A stretch of 64,000 bases of DNA from Mesorhizobium jarvisii (GCF_003601985.1 NZ_QZXA01000019.1:19543-83542); one strand, 5' to 3'; shown: positions 7,643 to 15,916, counted from the first letter of the stretch. Notes: generated by a model not told the origin, from the sequence alone. Translations and numbers: made by a program.

Positions 7643-9658
7643 CTAGCTTGCCGCCGCGGCCGGCACCTTCCTTGGCGCGGCGCGCGGCCGGCGCATGCGC
7701 CGTTTGGCGACGAGCTTCAGCGCCACCGGCGGCTCGTTCGACAGCGCGCCGGTCACCGCGTCGACCATGCCGTGGGCGACGAAATCCGCGTTGATGTCCT
7801 GGGCGAGCTTGTCGGCGGCTTCCTTGTCTCCGTTGCCGGTCTCCGACCAGAACACGATGCCCACCCGTAGCGCCGCCTTCGCGCGCTTCAGCCGGCGGAC
7901 CAGGAAGCGGGCGTGCTTGACTGAATCGCGGTTGAGGAAGCCGACCACCACTGTGTCGATGGTTTCGAGCTCCAGGCGGCGAATGCTGGCAGGTTCCATG
8001 TCGGCAAATCCGGCCTTCGACGCGGTCGCCCCCTGGACCTCCAGCACCTGCGCCAGCATCGCGGCAGCGGCATCGTCGAGTTCGCCGCGCCCGCCGGCGC
8101 AAAGCAGCGACATGCCGGTGCCGTCGGGCAGTTCGGCCTCGTCCTCGTCGGCGGCATCGCCGGGCTCGCCCGCTTCCGGGCTTTCGTCCTCGGCCGCTTC
8201 CTCCTTGGCATCGTCTTCGAGATTGGCCACCAGCGCGAGCGCACTGGCCGCCACTTGCCGTCGCTGCAGGTCGCCCATGACGCCGCGCACACGATCGCGC
8301 TCGCCCAGCAGCAGGGCCGGAATGGCCACCTTGTCGTAGAATTCGACCAGATATTTCTCCTCGAGCATTTCCTCGGCATGATCGGTGGCCTCGTCCGGGT
8401 CGCCGGCCAGAAGCCGCTGGTAGAGCCGAGCATGCGGTTCCAGCACCGGCTCGTTGCCGAACAGCACGTCGAGGAATTCAAACTGCGGCACGTGCCTGCC
8501 AAGCACCACGAGGCAGACGGTGAGCGGCGTCGACAGGACGAGGCCGAGCGGCCCCCACAGCCACGTCCAGAAGATGGCAGCAACGATGATCGCCAACGGC
8601 GACAGCCCGGTTCGCGAGCCGTACAGCCAGGGCTCGACGACATTGCCCGTGACCAGTTCCATCACCACGAACAGGGCAGCAGTCCACAACACCAGCGACC
8701 AGCCGGGCGCCACGGCCAGTGCCAGGAACAGCGGCAAAAGCATGCCGATGGCCGGACCGATATAGGGAACGAACCGCAATGCCAGCGCCAGCATCCCCCA
8801 CAACAGCGCATTGGGAATGCCGAGGATCCACAGCCCGATCGCAATCGGTATGGCGTAGACGATGTTGACGACCAGTTGCATGAGCAGGTAGCGGCCCACC
8901 CGCTTGGCTGCATCCTGAAGCGCCTCGGTGGTGCGGTGAAGGTCGCCATAGCCGACAAGCCTGATGAAGCGGTCGCGCAAATCCTCCCGTTCGAGCAGCA
9001 TGAAGATGACGACGACGATGATCAGTCCGGCCGATCCGAGCGGACTGATCAGCGGGCCGACGATGTTCTGCAGGACTTCGAGCGGCCTTTCGCGCGCCAC
9101 GATCTCGACCGGCACCGGCTCGCGCGGCGGCTTGTCCGCGGTGGCGGCCGGCAATGTGGCGTCCTGCCGGTCGATCTCCTGGCCGACACGCTCGACCACG
9201 CTGCTCAATCTGGCGATGATACCGCCGCCGACGCCGGTTTCCTTGAGCGAGCGGATCTTGGCCAGGATGTTGGTCTGGTAGACCGGAATGTTCTGCGCCA
9301 GTTCGCTGACCTGCGTGGCGACGACGAAGCTGAACAAGGCAAGTGCCGCGAAGGCGCTGAGCACGCTGGCGATGACGGCGGCGATGCGGGGAATGCCGAC
9401 CCGTTTGAGCGCCGAGACAAACGGCGCCAGCGCGAACGTCAAAAGCAGGGCGATCGCGATCGGCAGGAACACCTCGCGGCCGAAATACAGCGCCGCCACC
9501 GTTGTGACGGTGGTGGCCACATTGGGCAACGCGGTTCGCGGATGGGGCGCGGCAGCCGCAAGAATATCGTCCAGCCCATGCGCCTCGGACGCCGTCCCGT
9601 TTCGACGATTGGCCGCCACTTGATGTCTCTCCCCCTGCCAGCGGCCATGGTCTGACAT
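7643..9658 (-). CDS. AI-2E/PerM-family membrane protein with extra C-terminal domain
   Basis: The product is 671 residues. The first 400 or so form the AI-2E transporter (PerM) fold: paired helices near 50-115, a large loop, a helix near 205-225, and a cluster of helices at about 265-390 containing RFVPYIGPAIGMLLPL and a final GPLGLVLSTPLTVCLVVL, both typical of the family. Family members include exporters of small molecules and sodium/proton antiporters. The C-terminal 270 residues are unusual: an acidic linker (AEDESPEAGEPGDAADEDE) leads to a soluble domain with TVVVGFLNRDSVKHARFLVRRL, possibly Rossmann- or B12-binding-like, then a basic tail. A short fragment related to this domain lies at 4800-4880. 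Substrate unknown. Confidence 0.85.
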   Translation of the reverse strand: MSDHGRWQGERHQVAANRRNGTASEAHGLDDILAAAAPHPRTALPNVATTVTTVAALYFGREVFLPIAIALLLTFALAPFVSALKRVGIPRIAAVIASVLSAFAALALFSFVVATQVSELAQNIPVYQTNILAKIRSLKETGVGGGIIARLSSVVERVGQEIDRQDATLPAATADKPPREPVPVEIVARERPLEVLQNIVGPLISPLGSAGLIIVVVIFMLLEREDLRDRFIRLVGYGDLHRTTEALQDAAKRVGRYLLMQLVVNIVYAIPIAIGLWILGIPNALLWGMLALALRFVPYIGPAIGMLLPLFLALAVAPGWSLVLWTAALFVVMELVTGNVVEPWLYGSRTGLSPLAIIVAAIFWTWLWGPLGLVLSTPLTVCLVVLGRHVPQFEFLDVLFGNEPVLEPHARLYQRLLAGDPDEATDHAEEMLEEKYLVEFYDKVAIPALLLGERDRVRGVMGDLQRRQVAASALALVANLEDDAKEEAAEDESPEAGEPGDAADEDEAELPDGTGMSLLCAGGRGELDDAAAAMLAQVLEVQGATASKAGFADMEPASIRRLELETIDTVVVGFLNRDSVKHARFLVRRLKRAKAALRVGIVFWSETGNGDKEAADKLAQDINADFVAHGMVDAVTGALSNEPPVALKLVAKRRMRRPRAAPRKVPAAAAS

Positions 9659-9829
9659 ATTGAGCCGGCGTGCAACATTTGCCGGCAGACCGCTGGTTAC
9701 CCTTCAATTCCGGGCGGGTCAGTATGTTCCCTACGGCCCGAGGTATTGGCGAGAAGCACCTTTATCCGCCCATCGGGATTCTCGGGCCAAGGCCGGCGGC
9801 AAGCGTGGCGTGACGCTGAACAGAGCCGA

Positions 9830-10903
9830 TCAGCGCGCCGCATGCCTGGCCAGCGCGTGCTCGATCAGCACGTCGATCACCTGACTGTAGCCGATGCCGA
9901 TCGCCGCCAGCGCCTTGGCGTACATCGAGATGTCGGTGAAGCCGGGCAGCGTGTTGACCTCGTTGACCAGCAGCGAACCGTCGGCGCGCAGGAAGAAGTC
10001 GACGCGCGCCATGGCCTCGCAGCCGAGCGCCCGGAAAGCCCGCGCGGCCATCTCGCTCGTCCTGGCAACGACATCCGCCGGGACATCGGCGGGCACCTTG
10101 ACCAGCGCGCCGTCGGCGTCGAAATACTTCGCTTCGTAGGTGTAGAACCCATGCTTGTCGGCCGGAATGATCTCGCCGGGCGGCGAAACCGTCAGCGAAC
10201 CGTCGGCCCGCTCCAGCACCGAACACTCGATCTCGCGGCCGTCGACGAACTCCTCGATCAGCGCCTTGCTGTCATAGCGCAAAGCCGTTTCGACGGCCTG
10301 TTCGAAGCCATCCCTGTCATGCACCTTGCTCACCCCGAAGGACGAGCCCTGGCGCGCCGGCTTGGCGAAGAAGGGCAGCCCAAGCGCCCCGGCAATCTCC
10401 TGGAACGAACCGACATCGCCGCGTCGCACGGTGACCGAGCGGGCAACGGCAAGCCCTGCCTCGCGTAGCAGCCGCTTGGCGACATCCTTGTCCATGGCGG
10501 CGGCGGAAGCCAGGACGCCGCAGCCGACATAGGCGACATCGGCAACCTCGGCATAGCCTTGCACCGAACCGTCCTCGCCGAACGGCCCATGCAGCACGGG
10601 AAAGACGACATCGACAGGGTCAGGCTGTTCGCCGCTCTCGGTGAGAGCCACCAGCCGGCCCTTGCCGCCTGGCAGCAGGGCTACCTCCACGCCATCCTCA
10701 GACACCGGAGCCCCTGCCCCGTCGGCGCCGGCCTCGGACGAAGGCTGCAGCCGCCATCTGCCATCCCTGGAAATGGCGATCGGCACCACCTGGTAGCGCG
10801 TCCGGTCGATCGCCTTCAGCACATTGGCCGCCGACAGCCGCGACACGTCATGCTCGGCCGAGCGCCCGCCATAGAGGATGGCGACCCTGGTCTTTTCAGT
10901 CAT
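9830..10903 (-). CDS. ddlA: D-alanine--D-alanine ligase (DdlA-type)
   Basis: This 357-residue ATP-grasp ligase joins two D-alanines for peptidoglycan precursor synthesis in the cytoplasm. Visible signatures are YGGRSAEHDVSRLSA at the N-terminus, HGPFGEDGSVQGY, MDKDVAKRLL, KPARQGSSFGV in the ATP-binding region and the metal-binding VNEVNTLPGFTDISMY at the end. Length and the YGGRSAEHDVS form match the DdlA branch. A division-cluster ddlB would be expected elsewhere in the genome, so this is probably a second copy. AAGGGG precedes the ATG. It lies 16 bases behind a C39-like peptidase gene on the same strand, so the two are probably cotranscribed. Confidence 0.92.
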   Translation of the reverse strand: MTEKTRVAILYGGRSAEHDVSRLSAANVLKAIDRTRYQVVPIAISRDGRWRLQPSSEAGADGAGAPVSEDGVEVALLPGGKGRLVALTESGEQPDPVDVVFPVLHGPFGEDGSVQGYAEVADVAYVGCGVLASAAAMDKDVAKRLLREAGLAVARSVTVRRGDVGSFQEIAGALGLPFFAKPARQGSSFGVSKVHDRDGFEQAVETALRYDSKALIEEFVDGREIECSVLERADGSLTVSPPGEIIPADKHGFYTYEAKYFDADGALVKVPADVPADVVARTSEMAARAFRALGCEAMARVDFFLRADGSLLVNEVNTLPGFTDISMYAKALAAIGIGYSQVIDVLIEHALARHAAR

Positions 10904-10919
10904 TGAAACCCCTTAGAAA

Positions 10920-11537
10920 TCAAATGGTGACGGCAATGCCGCGATTGGCAAAGAAACGATCGAAATCGGCTGGCGATAACACTGCGTTGGCCTGTGTGGC
11001 GCTGGTATGGCCGGATGGGTTGTGGAAGCGAAAACCATCATCCGACGCCGCCGTCACCAGCACCAGATGGCCGCCCTTCGACGGCGGCTCGCGCTCGGGC
11101 CAGCGGATCGAACTGCTGACCGAGGCGATGAAGAAGCGTGAGCGGGCGAGGATCGCCGGAATGTCCGACGTCGCGACATTGGTCATCACCTGCGCCTCCA
11201 GGCCGAACTCCGCCTTCACGAAAGTGACGAAGGGCGCGTAGATCAGGCCCCTGATCGAGCCTTCGTTGACCACATAGCCGCCATATCGGGTGCAGCGTCT
11301 CGCCAAGTCGATCGTCGGCACGATCTCGCCGCGCGTGGCCAGGATCATTTTCAGGCACGCCATGCCGCAGATGTTGGCGGCCCAGACCGCATATTCGTCT
11401 GGTGTTTCCGCTCCCGACCCCCGCCACAGCGGATCGCGCCGCAGCGCCACATCAGCGCCATCGGCGAGCACGGCCAGCGTCATGTCAGGCGTTTCCCACT
11501 GGCTGAAAAACGGCACGGTTTCGGGCGATGTATCCAT
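10920..11537 (-). CDS. C39-like cysteine peptidase family protein
   Basis: The product is 205 residues from the ATG at 11537, which has GGAG five bases upstream; an in-frame ATG at 11561 is possible. The probable catalytic Cys is in WAANICGMACLKM, the His in GGHLVLVTA, and the third residue in FHNPSG, which is the C39_2 papain-like arrangement. There is no signal peptide or ABC-transporter domain, unlike bacteriocin-processing C39 enzymes. It sits directly upstream of a D-Ala-D-Ala ligase gene in an apparent two-gene operon. This suggests a link to cell-wall peptides or to a ligated D-peptide, but that is inference from context only. Confidence 0.75.
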   Translation of the reverse strand: MDTSPETVPFFSQWETPDMTLAVLADGADVALRRDPLWRGSGAETPDEYAVWAANICGMACLKMILATRGEIVPTIDLARRCTRYGGYVVNEGSIRGLIYAPFVTFVKAEFGLEAQVMTNVATSDIPAILARSRFFIASVSSSIRWPEREPPSKGGHLVLVTAASDDGFRFHNPSGHTSATQANAVLSPADFDRFFANRGIAVTI

Positions 11538-11700
11538 GGAACTCCGCGGCTGGGTTTCCATCTCGTATCGAGGATGTCGGACAAAAGGAAGGCCACCTGG
11601 TCAGTGCTTCGAATTGGTGCTGGTGCGCCAGTGCGTCGAAGGTTCGGCGCAGTCTTCGGTTGGTCTGTAAGAAATTTCGTTTAGGTACGACTACCTTGAC

Positions 11701-12267
11701 ATGACCATGCTTTACCAAAACGAGAGGGGCGGTGCCGAAGCGGCCGCGCCACCGGATGTCGACCGGCTCTACATCCAGGCGGTGGATCAGCTAGGTCCCG
11801 CGTTGGCTCGTCTGGCAGTTGGATACGAAGCAAACCCTATCGAGCGGCAGGACCTGTTGCAGGATATTCATCTGCAGGTCTGGCGCAGCCTGACGTCTTT
11901 CGATGAGCGCTGCTCGCTGCGCACCTGGGTCTACCGTGTGGCACACAATGTCGCTGCCGATCATATCGGGCGAGCCCGACGCCTGAAAGGAATGATCGGC
12001 CTCGATCACCCGGCGGCGGAGATCGCCGCTGACCCGAATCCCTCCCCGGAGACGGAGGTATCCGACCGGCTTGCGCTGGCCCGGATCCACGCAATGCTCC
12101 ACCGCCTGCAGCCGATCGATCGGCAGGTGATGATCCTCTACCTGGAGGAGGAGGATGCCGCGACCATCGCGGAGGTTTCCGGTCTCTCGGCCGGCGCGGT
12201 GGCGACGCGTATCAGCCGCATCAAGCGCGTTCTGGCCGGCCAGGTCGTTCTGGAGGCAGTACGATGA
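11701..12267 (+). CDS. ECF-type RNA polymerase sigma factor
   Basis: The product is 188 residues. Region 2 shows RQDLLQDIHLQVWRSLTSF followed by LRTWVYRVAHNVAADHI, the core- and -10-binding helices of extracytoplasmic-function sigma factors. Region 4 has QPIDRQVMILYLEEEDAATIAEV and a helix-turn-helix (SAGAVATRISRIK). Two ATG codons (11701, 11707) are near each other. The next gene overlaps by ATGA at 12264 and encodes a membrane protein, so the pair resembles a sigma/anti-sigma operon. No target promoter could be deduced from the sequence. Confidence 0.9.
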   Translation: MTMLYQNERGGAEAAAPPDVDRLYIQAVDQLGPALARLAVGYEANPIERQDLLQDIHLQVWRSLTSFDERCSLRTWVYRVAHNVAADHIGRARRLKGMIGLDHPAAEIAADPNPSPETEVSDRLALARIHAMLHRLQPIDRQVMILYLEEEDAATIAEVSGLSAGAVATRISRIKRVLAGQVVLEAVR

Positions 12268-12827
12268 TTAACCGGTCACAATCTTCCTGGAAGGAACAAC
12301 CTGTTATGACCTCGGTCATAAATCTCGAAGACATCAAGGCGCGACATGCCGCTTTGAGCCGAACCACCAAGCGCCGCAACACTTTGGAATATGTCTCCGC
12401 AGGCATGGCCGCCGCCTTTCTGCTCGTCACCAGTGCAGTGACATTCCTGGCAGCCGACTCGTCGGCGGAATGGATCATGGCGTCAGGATTTGCAACGCTG
12501 GTGCTCGGCCTCCTGTTGGTGGGCTTGAATATCTTCCGCAAGAGCACACGTGCCGGATTCGATCTTGCGACAAGTGGAATGGGCCATCTGCAACAGCGCT
12601 TGGCTCATGAGCGCGACCTGCTGAGATCCGCCTGGCTTTGGTATGTCGGGCCAATAGTGCCGGGGTTCGTCATGATCTATCTCGGATCATGGGCGACAAA
12701 TCCCGCGCGCCCGATCTTCGCGCTGGTCGGAGGCGGGTCGACCTTTGCCTTCCTTGTTTTGGTCATCATCCTGAACCGCCGCGCGGCTCGACGGATTGAA
12801 ACGGAAATGCGTGCCCTGCGGGAATGA
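12264..12827 (+). CDS. Four-helix membrane protein, possible anti-sigma factor
   Basis: The product is up to 187 residues, starting at the ATGA overlap with the sigma factor gene. A second ATG at 12306 with GAAGGA upstream is equally possible. Four hydrophobic helices lie at about 44-62, 70-90, 124-143 and 150-171, with a short cytoplasmic N-terminus (IKARHAALSRTTKRRN) and a basic C-terminal tail. There is no zinc anti-sigma HxxxCxxC motif. Because it is coupled to an ECF sigma gene, I infer that it senses a membrane signal and holds the sigma factor, but no conserved anti-sigma domain is visible. Confidence 0.75.
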   Translation: MINRSQSSWKEQPVMTSVINLEDIKARHAALSRTTKRRNTLEYVSAGMAAAFLLVTSAVTFLAADSSAEWIMASGFATLVLGLLLVGLNIFRKSTRAGFDLATSGMGHLQQRLAHERDLLRSAWLWYVGPIVPGFVMIYLGSWATNPARPIFALVGGGSTFAFLVLVIILNRRAARRIETEMRALRE

Positions 12828-12863
12828 CGATGCTTCGCGAGCCGCGCCGTTCGTGCACCGTCT

Positions 12864-13292
12864 CTAGAAGGTGATCTTCACCGAAGCGGCGCTGCGCGCG
12901 TGCGCACCGTGATGGACGGCCTCGATGTTATTGCCGTCGGGGTCGAGCAGGAAGGCGGCGTAATAGCCGGGATGATAGGGCCGCTCGCCCGGCGCGCCAT
13001 TGTCCGTGCCGCCGGCCGCCAGCCCGGCCTTGTAGAAGGCATCGACCATCGCGTGGTCCCTGGCCTGGAAGGCCAGATGGTGACGGCCGGTGAGCTTTCC
13101 CAGTGCTGCCCGGCTGTCGCCGCTGGAGATGAACAGCTCATCGGACCAGAAATAATCCTCGCCGGTCCCGCCGATCGGCACGCCGAGCACCTGCAAGACC
13201 GCCTCGTAGAAACGCCGGCTGGCGGCGAGATCCCTCACCACCAGCTGGATGTGGTCGATGAGCCGGCCGCGATGCAGTTCCTGGGTTTCCAC
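12864..13292 (-). CDS. VOC (glyoxalase/bleomycin-resistance) family protein
   Basis: The product is 142 residues with one vicinal-oxygen-chelate unit pair: LIDHIQLVVRDLAASRRFYE at the start, GKLTGRHHLAFQARD in the middle and PGYYAAFLLDPDGNNIEAVHHG at the end, giving the His and Glu metal ligands. The start is set at GTG 13292 because AGGAGG lies about six bases before it; a TTG at 13310 would sit inside that ribosome site. Members are metal-dependent lyases, dioxygenases or binding proteins, and the substrate is not evident. The gene reads away from a strong hairpin at 13428-13462. Confidence 0.88.
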   Translation of the reverse strand: METQELHRGRLIDHIQLVVRDLAASRRFYEAVLQVLGVPIGGTGEDYFWSDELFISSGDSRAALGKLTGRHHLAFQARDHAMVDAFYKAGLAAGGTDNGAPGERPYHPGYYAAFLLDPDGNNIEAVHHGAHARSAASVKITF

Positions 13293-13427
13293 GAAAATTC
13301 CTCCTCGCAATGTTCCAAATCTAAATTCGCTTGGGGCGCCGTCAATGCGGGCGGGCGCAGGCTACTGACAGGCGCTGCCTTCCGGCGTCGTCGCCAAAAA
13401 TGCCGCCCTTCGGTCCTTTGCAAATGA

Positions 13428-13462
13428 AAAGCCCGCCGGAGAGGGGGAAACCGGCGGGCTTT
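13428..13462. terminator. Strong bidirectional hairpin
   Basis: AAAGCCCGCCGG and CCGGCGGGCTTT are perfect 12-base arms around an 11-base purine-rich loop, with A-rich and T-rich ends on the two sides. No gene end lies within 130 bases on either side, so it may instead belong to a small transcript or an untranslated leader. Confidence 0.6.
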
Positions 13463-13513
13463 GAAAAGCCTCGTTGAAAAGGCCTTCGGATGTCTGCGGG
13501 GGTCAGACACCTA

Positions 13514-13600
13514 GGAACACCTGTCGGCTAAAGAGGTTCCACGCAGATCTCTTTTCAGGAGAAATTCTCCTGACGGGAACTTTCCGATCAAACCGGAGTT
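13514..13600 (+). promoter_or_regulatory. Two candidate EcfG/RpoE2-type general-stress promoters
   Basis: GGAAC at 13514-13518 and again at 13576-13580 are each followed after exactly 18 bases by TT, matching the GGAAC-N18/19-TT pattern of rhizobial general-stress sigma factors. The second is 27 bases before the proposed start at 13627. The first may equally be a hairpin, since GGAAC pairs with GTTCC at 13536-13540. Between them is a perfect 9-1-9 palindrome (TCAGGAGAA / TTCTCCTGA) at 13555-13573. Confidence 0.4.
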
Positions 13601-13626
13601 TCGTGGCGCGGCGGGAGGGACATCGA

Positions 13627-13881
13627 TTGGACTGTTTTCAGAGACTGGAAGCGCTTATCGACAGCGCTGGGGTTGGCGACGTCGAGGAAGCAAACGCCTT
13701 GCTGCGACGCTTCAAGGGCAAGTCGCAGGCGGTCGACACGGCAATAGACGAGTTCATGCTCGACTTCATGACATTGATCTTCGTCGTCGAGGCCGGCGAG
13801 GAACGCTTTGAAAAACCGCTCCGCAGACTGGCGCGCACCAGGCTTGCGATACTCAAGCATCTGGTCACCGTGACGGCATAG
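13627..13881 (+). CDS. Small uncharacterised protein, possibly stress-regulated
   Basis: The product is 84 residues from a TTG at 13627 with GGGAGGGA about seven bases upstream; the open frame extends back to 13474 but without such a site. It is predicted mostly helical (QRLEALIDSAGVGDVEEANALL and GEERFEKPLRRLARTRLAILK), acidic in the middle and basic at the end, without cysteine pairs or membrane segments. I do not recognise the family. GGAAC-type promoter candidates upstream suggest general-stress control. It is convergent with the aminotransferase gene. Confidence 0.5.
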   Translation: MDCFQRLEALIDSAGVGDVEEANALLRRFKGKSQAVDTAIDEFMLDFMTLIFVVEAGEERFEKPLRRLARTRLAILKHLVTVTA

Positions 13882-13904
13882 AAATGCCGCCTTCTCTGAC
13901 CGGC

Positions 13905-15131
13905 CTACCCCTTCAGCAGCGCCGCCAGCCTTGGAATGCCCTCGGCCACGGCGCGCTGGTCGGCCAGCGTGAAGGACAGCCGCAGCGTGTTGCGTCCGGT
14001 GCCGTCGGCGTAAAAAGCGTTGCCGGGCACGAAGGCGACGCGCGCCTCCTTCACCGACCGAGCCAAAAGCTCGGTGGCGTCCGACCCTTCCGGCAGCGTC
14101 GCCCAGACGAACATGCCGCCTTCCGGCCGGCTCCAGGTCACGCCCTTCGGCATGTTGGCTTCGAGCGCGCCCAGCAGGCCGTCGCGGCGCTGGCGATAGG
14201 CGCCGATAAGTTTGTCGACCTGGCCGTCGAACACGGATTCGGCGACGCGGTGCATGACCAGCTGGTTGATCGAAGGGCTGTGCAGGTCGGAAGCCTGCTT
14301 CATCAGCACCAGCTTTTCCACCACATGACGCGGCGCGCACACCCAGCCGACGCGCATGCCCGGCGACAGGATCTTCGAGAACGAGCCGCAATAGAGCGTG
14401 CGCGCCTTGTCGATAGAGCCAGAGCGCGCGCAATCGAGCGCCAGGATCGGCGGCACGCCCTCGCCATCATAGCGCAGCGCCCGATAGGCGGCGTCCTCGA
14501 TGACGGCGATGTCGAGTTCGCCAGCGAGGTCGAGCACCGCCTCGCGCTGCTTTCGATCGAGTGTATTGCCGGTCGGGTTGGCGAAGTCGGGCACCAGATA
14601 GGCGAACTTGACCTTGCCGCCCCCTCTTGAAGAACCGGTGGGGGCGGCGGCCGCCGCGCGATAGGCGTCCGGCGTCATGTTGCCGCCTTCCGGCCGCAGA
14701 CGGTCATAGCGCGGCTCATAGGCGTTGAAGGCCTGCAGCGCGCCGAGATAGGTCGGCCATGTCACCAGCGCGGTGTCGCCCGGCGACAGGAACAGCTTGC
14801 CCAGATAATCCAGCGCCTGCTGCGAGCCGGAGGTGATGAAGATGTTGGCCTCGTCGCAGGCGACGCCGAGCTTGCCCATCTGCCCGGCGATCCAGCGCCG
14901 CAGCGGCAAATAACCTTCCGACACCTGGTATTGCAGCGCCGCCCCTGCCTCCGCGCCGCCCAGCACCTCGGCATAGGCATCGCGGATGGCATCGGCCGGA
15001 AACAGCGCCGGATCGGGAATGCCGCCGGCGAAGGAGATGATGTCGGGCTGGTCGAGCAGCTTCAGCAGCTCGCGGATTTCGGAGGCCTTCATGCGCGACG
15101 AGCGCGAAGCCAACAGGTTCAAAAGGGTCAA
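13905..15131 (-). CDS. PLP-dependent aminotransferase (class I/II, 2-aminoadipate/LysN-like)
   Basis: The product is 408 residues with fold-type I features: ISFAGGIPDPALFP at the N-terminus, TSGSQQALDYLGKL, DFANPTGNTL, IEDAAYRALRYDG and the Schiff-base lysine in GSFSKILSPGMRVGW. This pattern is typical of the LysN/2-aminoadipate and aromatic-acid branch that also resembles MocR effector domains, but no helix-turn-helix is present. Start: TTG at 15131 with a GGAGG about eight bases upstream; ATG 15092 would cut the first conserved segment. A perfect 10-7-10 palindrome sits 25 bases upstream of the start and is a probable operator. Confidence 0.9.
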   Translation of the reverse strand: MTLLNLLASRSSRMKASEIRELLKLLDQPDIISFAGGIPDPALFPADAIRDAYAEVLGGAEAGAALQYQVSEGYLPLRRWIAGQMGKLGVACDEANIFITSGSQQALDYLGKLFLSPGDTALVTWPTYLGALQAFNAYEPRYDRLRPEGGNMTPDAYRAAAAAPTGSSRGGGKVKFAYLVPDFANPTGNTLDRKQREAVLDLAGELDIAVIEDAAYRALRYDGEGVPPILALDCARSGSIDKARTLYCGSFSKILSPGMRVGWVCAPRHVVEKLVLMKQASDLHSPSINQLVMHRVAESVFDGQVDKLIGAYRQRRDGLLGALEANMPKGVTWSRPEGGMFVWATLPEGSDATELLARSVKEARVAFVPGNAFYADGTGRNTLRLSFTLADQRAVAEGIPRLAALLKG

Positions 15132-15155
15132 GTCACGCCTCCCCAGACGATTTTC

Positions 15156-15182
15156 ATATAGGTCAATGTAGCTGACCTATAT
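15156..15182. promoter_or_regulatory. Perfect 10-7-10 palindrome, probable operator
   Basis: ATATAGGTCA, seven bases, then TGACCTATAT. It lies just upstream of the aminotransferase start at 15131 and between that gene and a GNAT gene. The GGTCA/TGACC cores and size suit a dimeric GntR- or Lrp-like regulator. No regulator gene is adjacent, so the cognate protein is unknown. Confidence 0.75.
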
Positions 15183-15263
15183 CCGCTTTGTCAGGCAATT
15201 TGAATAGTGCCTGAAAGCCTGCCGCTATACGCCAGTCGCCGCCGGGGCGGAACGGAGTTGCAT

Positions 15264-15716
15264 CTAGAGGCTCTTCTTGTAACCAATATGGCTGGCGGTG
15301 AAGCCAAGGTTTTCATAGAAACGGTGCGCGTCCGCCCGCCCCTTGTCGGTTGTGAGCTGCACAAGGCTGCAGCCGCGCGACCGACACTGATCGATCGCCC
15401 ATTCGAGCATCAGCCGGCCGATGCCGCCCGAGCGCCGATGGCTGGCGACACGAACCGCCTCGATCTGCCCGCGCCAGGCGCCCTTGCGCGACAGCCCGGC
15501 AAGAAAGGTGATCTGCAACGTACCGATCACCTCGGCCCCGTCCACTGCCACCGCCAGCAGTTGATTGGAGTCGGCATCGATCGCGGCAAAAGCATTGAGA
15601 TAGCCCTGGGCCAGCGGCAAGGAGGCATCCTCGCGAGCAGCGCCCAGTGGATCGTCGGCGAGCATCGCGACGATTTCCGGCAGGTCGGAAGCTTGCGCCT
15701 TGCGGAAGGTGATCAT
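15264..15716 (-). CDS. GNAT-family N-acetyltransferase
   Basis: The product is 150 residues from the ATG at 15716 (MITFRKAQASDLPEIVAML). The acetyl-CoA pyrophosphate loop is visible as HRRSGGIGRLMLEW, followed by GCSLVQLTTDKGRADAHRFYENLGF, the usual motif B. Members acetylate small molecules or protein N-termini, and the acceptor is unknown. The longer open frame upstream reads into a palindromic repeat at 15761-15911 and is not coding. Confidence 0.88.
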   Translation of the reverse strand: MITFRKAQASDLPEIVAMLADDPLGAAREDASLPLAQGYLNAFAAIDADSNQLLAVAVDGAEVIGTLQITFLAGLSRKGAWRGQIEAVRVASHRRSGGIGRLMLEWAIDQCRSRGCSLVQLTTDKGRADAHRFYENLGFTASHIGYKKSL

Positions 15717-15760
15717 GGCGCCGGGATAGCGCGAGGCGGTGGCGGCGGCAAGTGAGCTCT

Positions 15761-15911
15761 CCCTTCTCCCCTTGTGGGAGAAGGTGGCCGAGCGAAGCGA
15801 GGTCGGATGAGGGCGCTCCAGGGAACGCCGACGCCTCACTCCGCTGGAACACCCCACATCCGTCTCGGCGCTGCGCGCCGATCCACCTTCCCCCACAAGG
15901 GGGGAAGGTGG
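15761..15911. repeat. RIME-like palindromic intergenic element, copy 1
   Basis: A mosaic of about 150 bases with outer arms CCTTCTCCCCTTGTGGGAGAAGG and CCTTCCCCCACAAGG-type sequence, and inner hairpins GAGCGAAGCGAGGTC and CTCGGCGCTGCGCGCCGA. A second copy with the same order of blocks is at 61120-61269. Size and structure resemble the rhizobial intergenic mosaic elements. Confidence 0.85.
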
Positions 15912-15916
15912 AGGTG

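Noticed and set aside
8255..9655. A 466-codon plus-strand frame rich in Gln, Asp and His
   Set aside because: It is antisense to the AI-2E-type gene and low-complexity.
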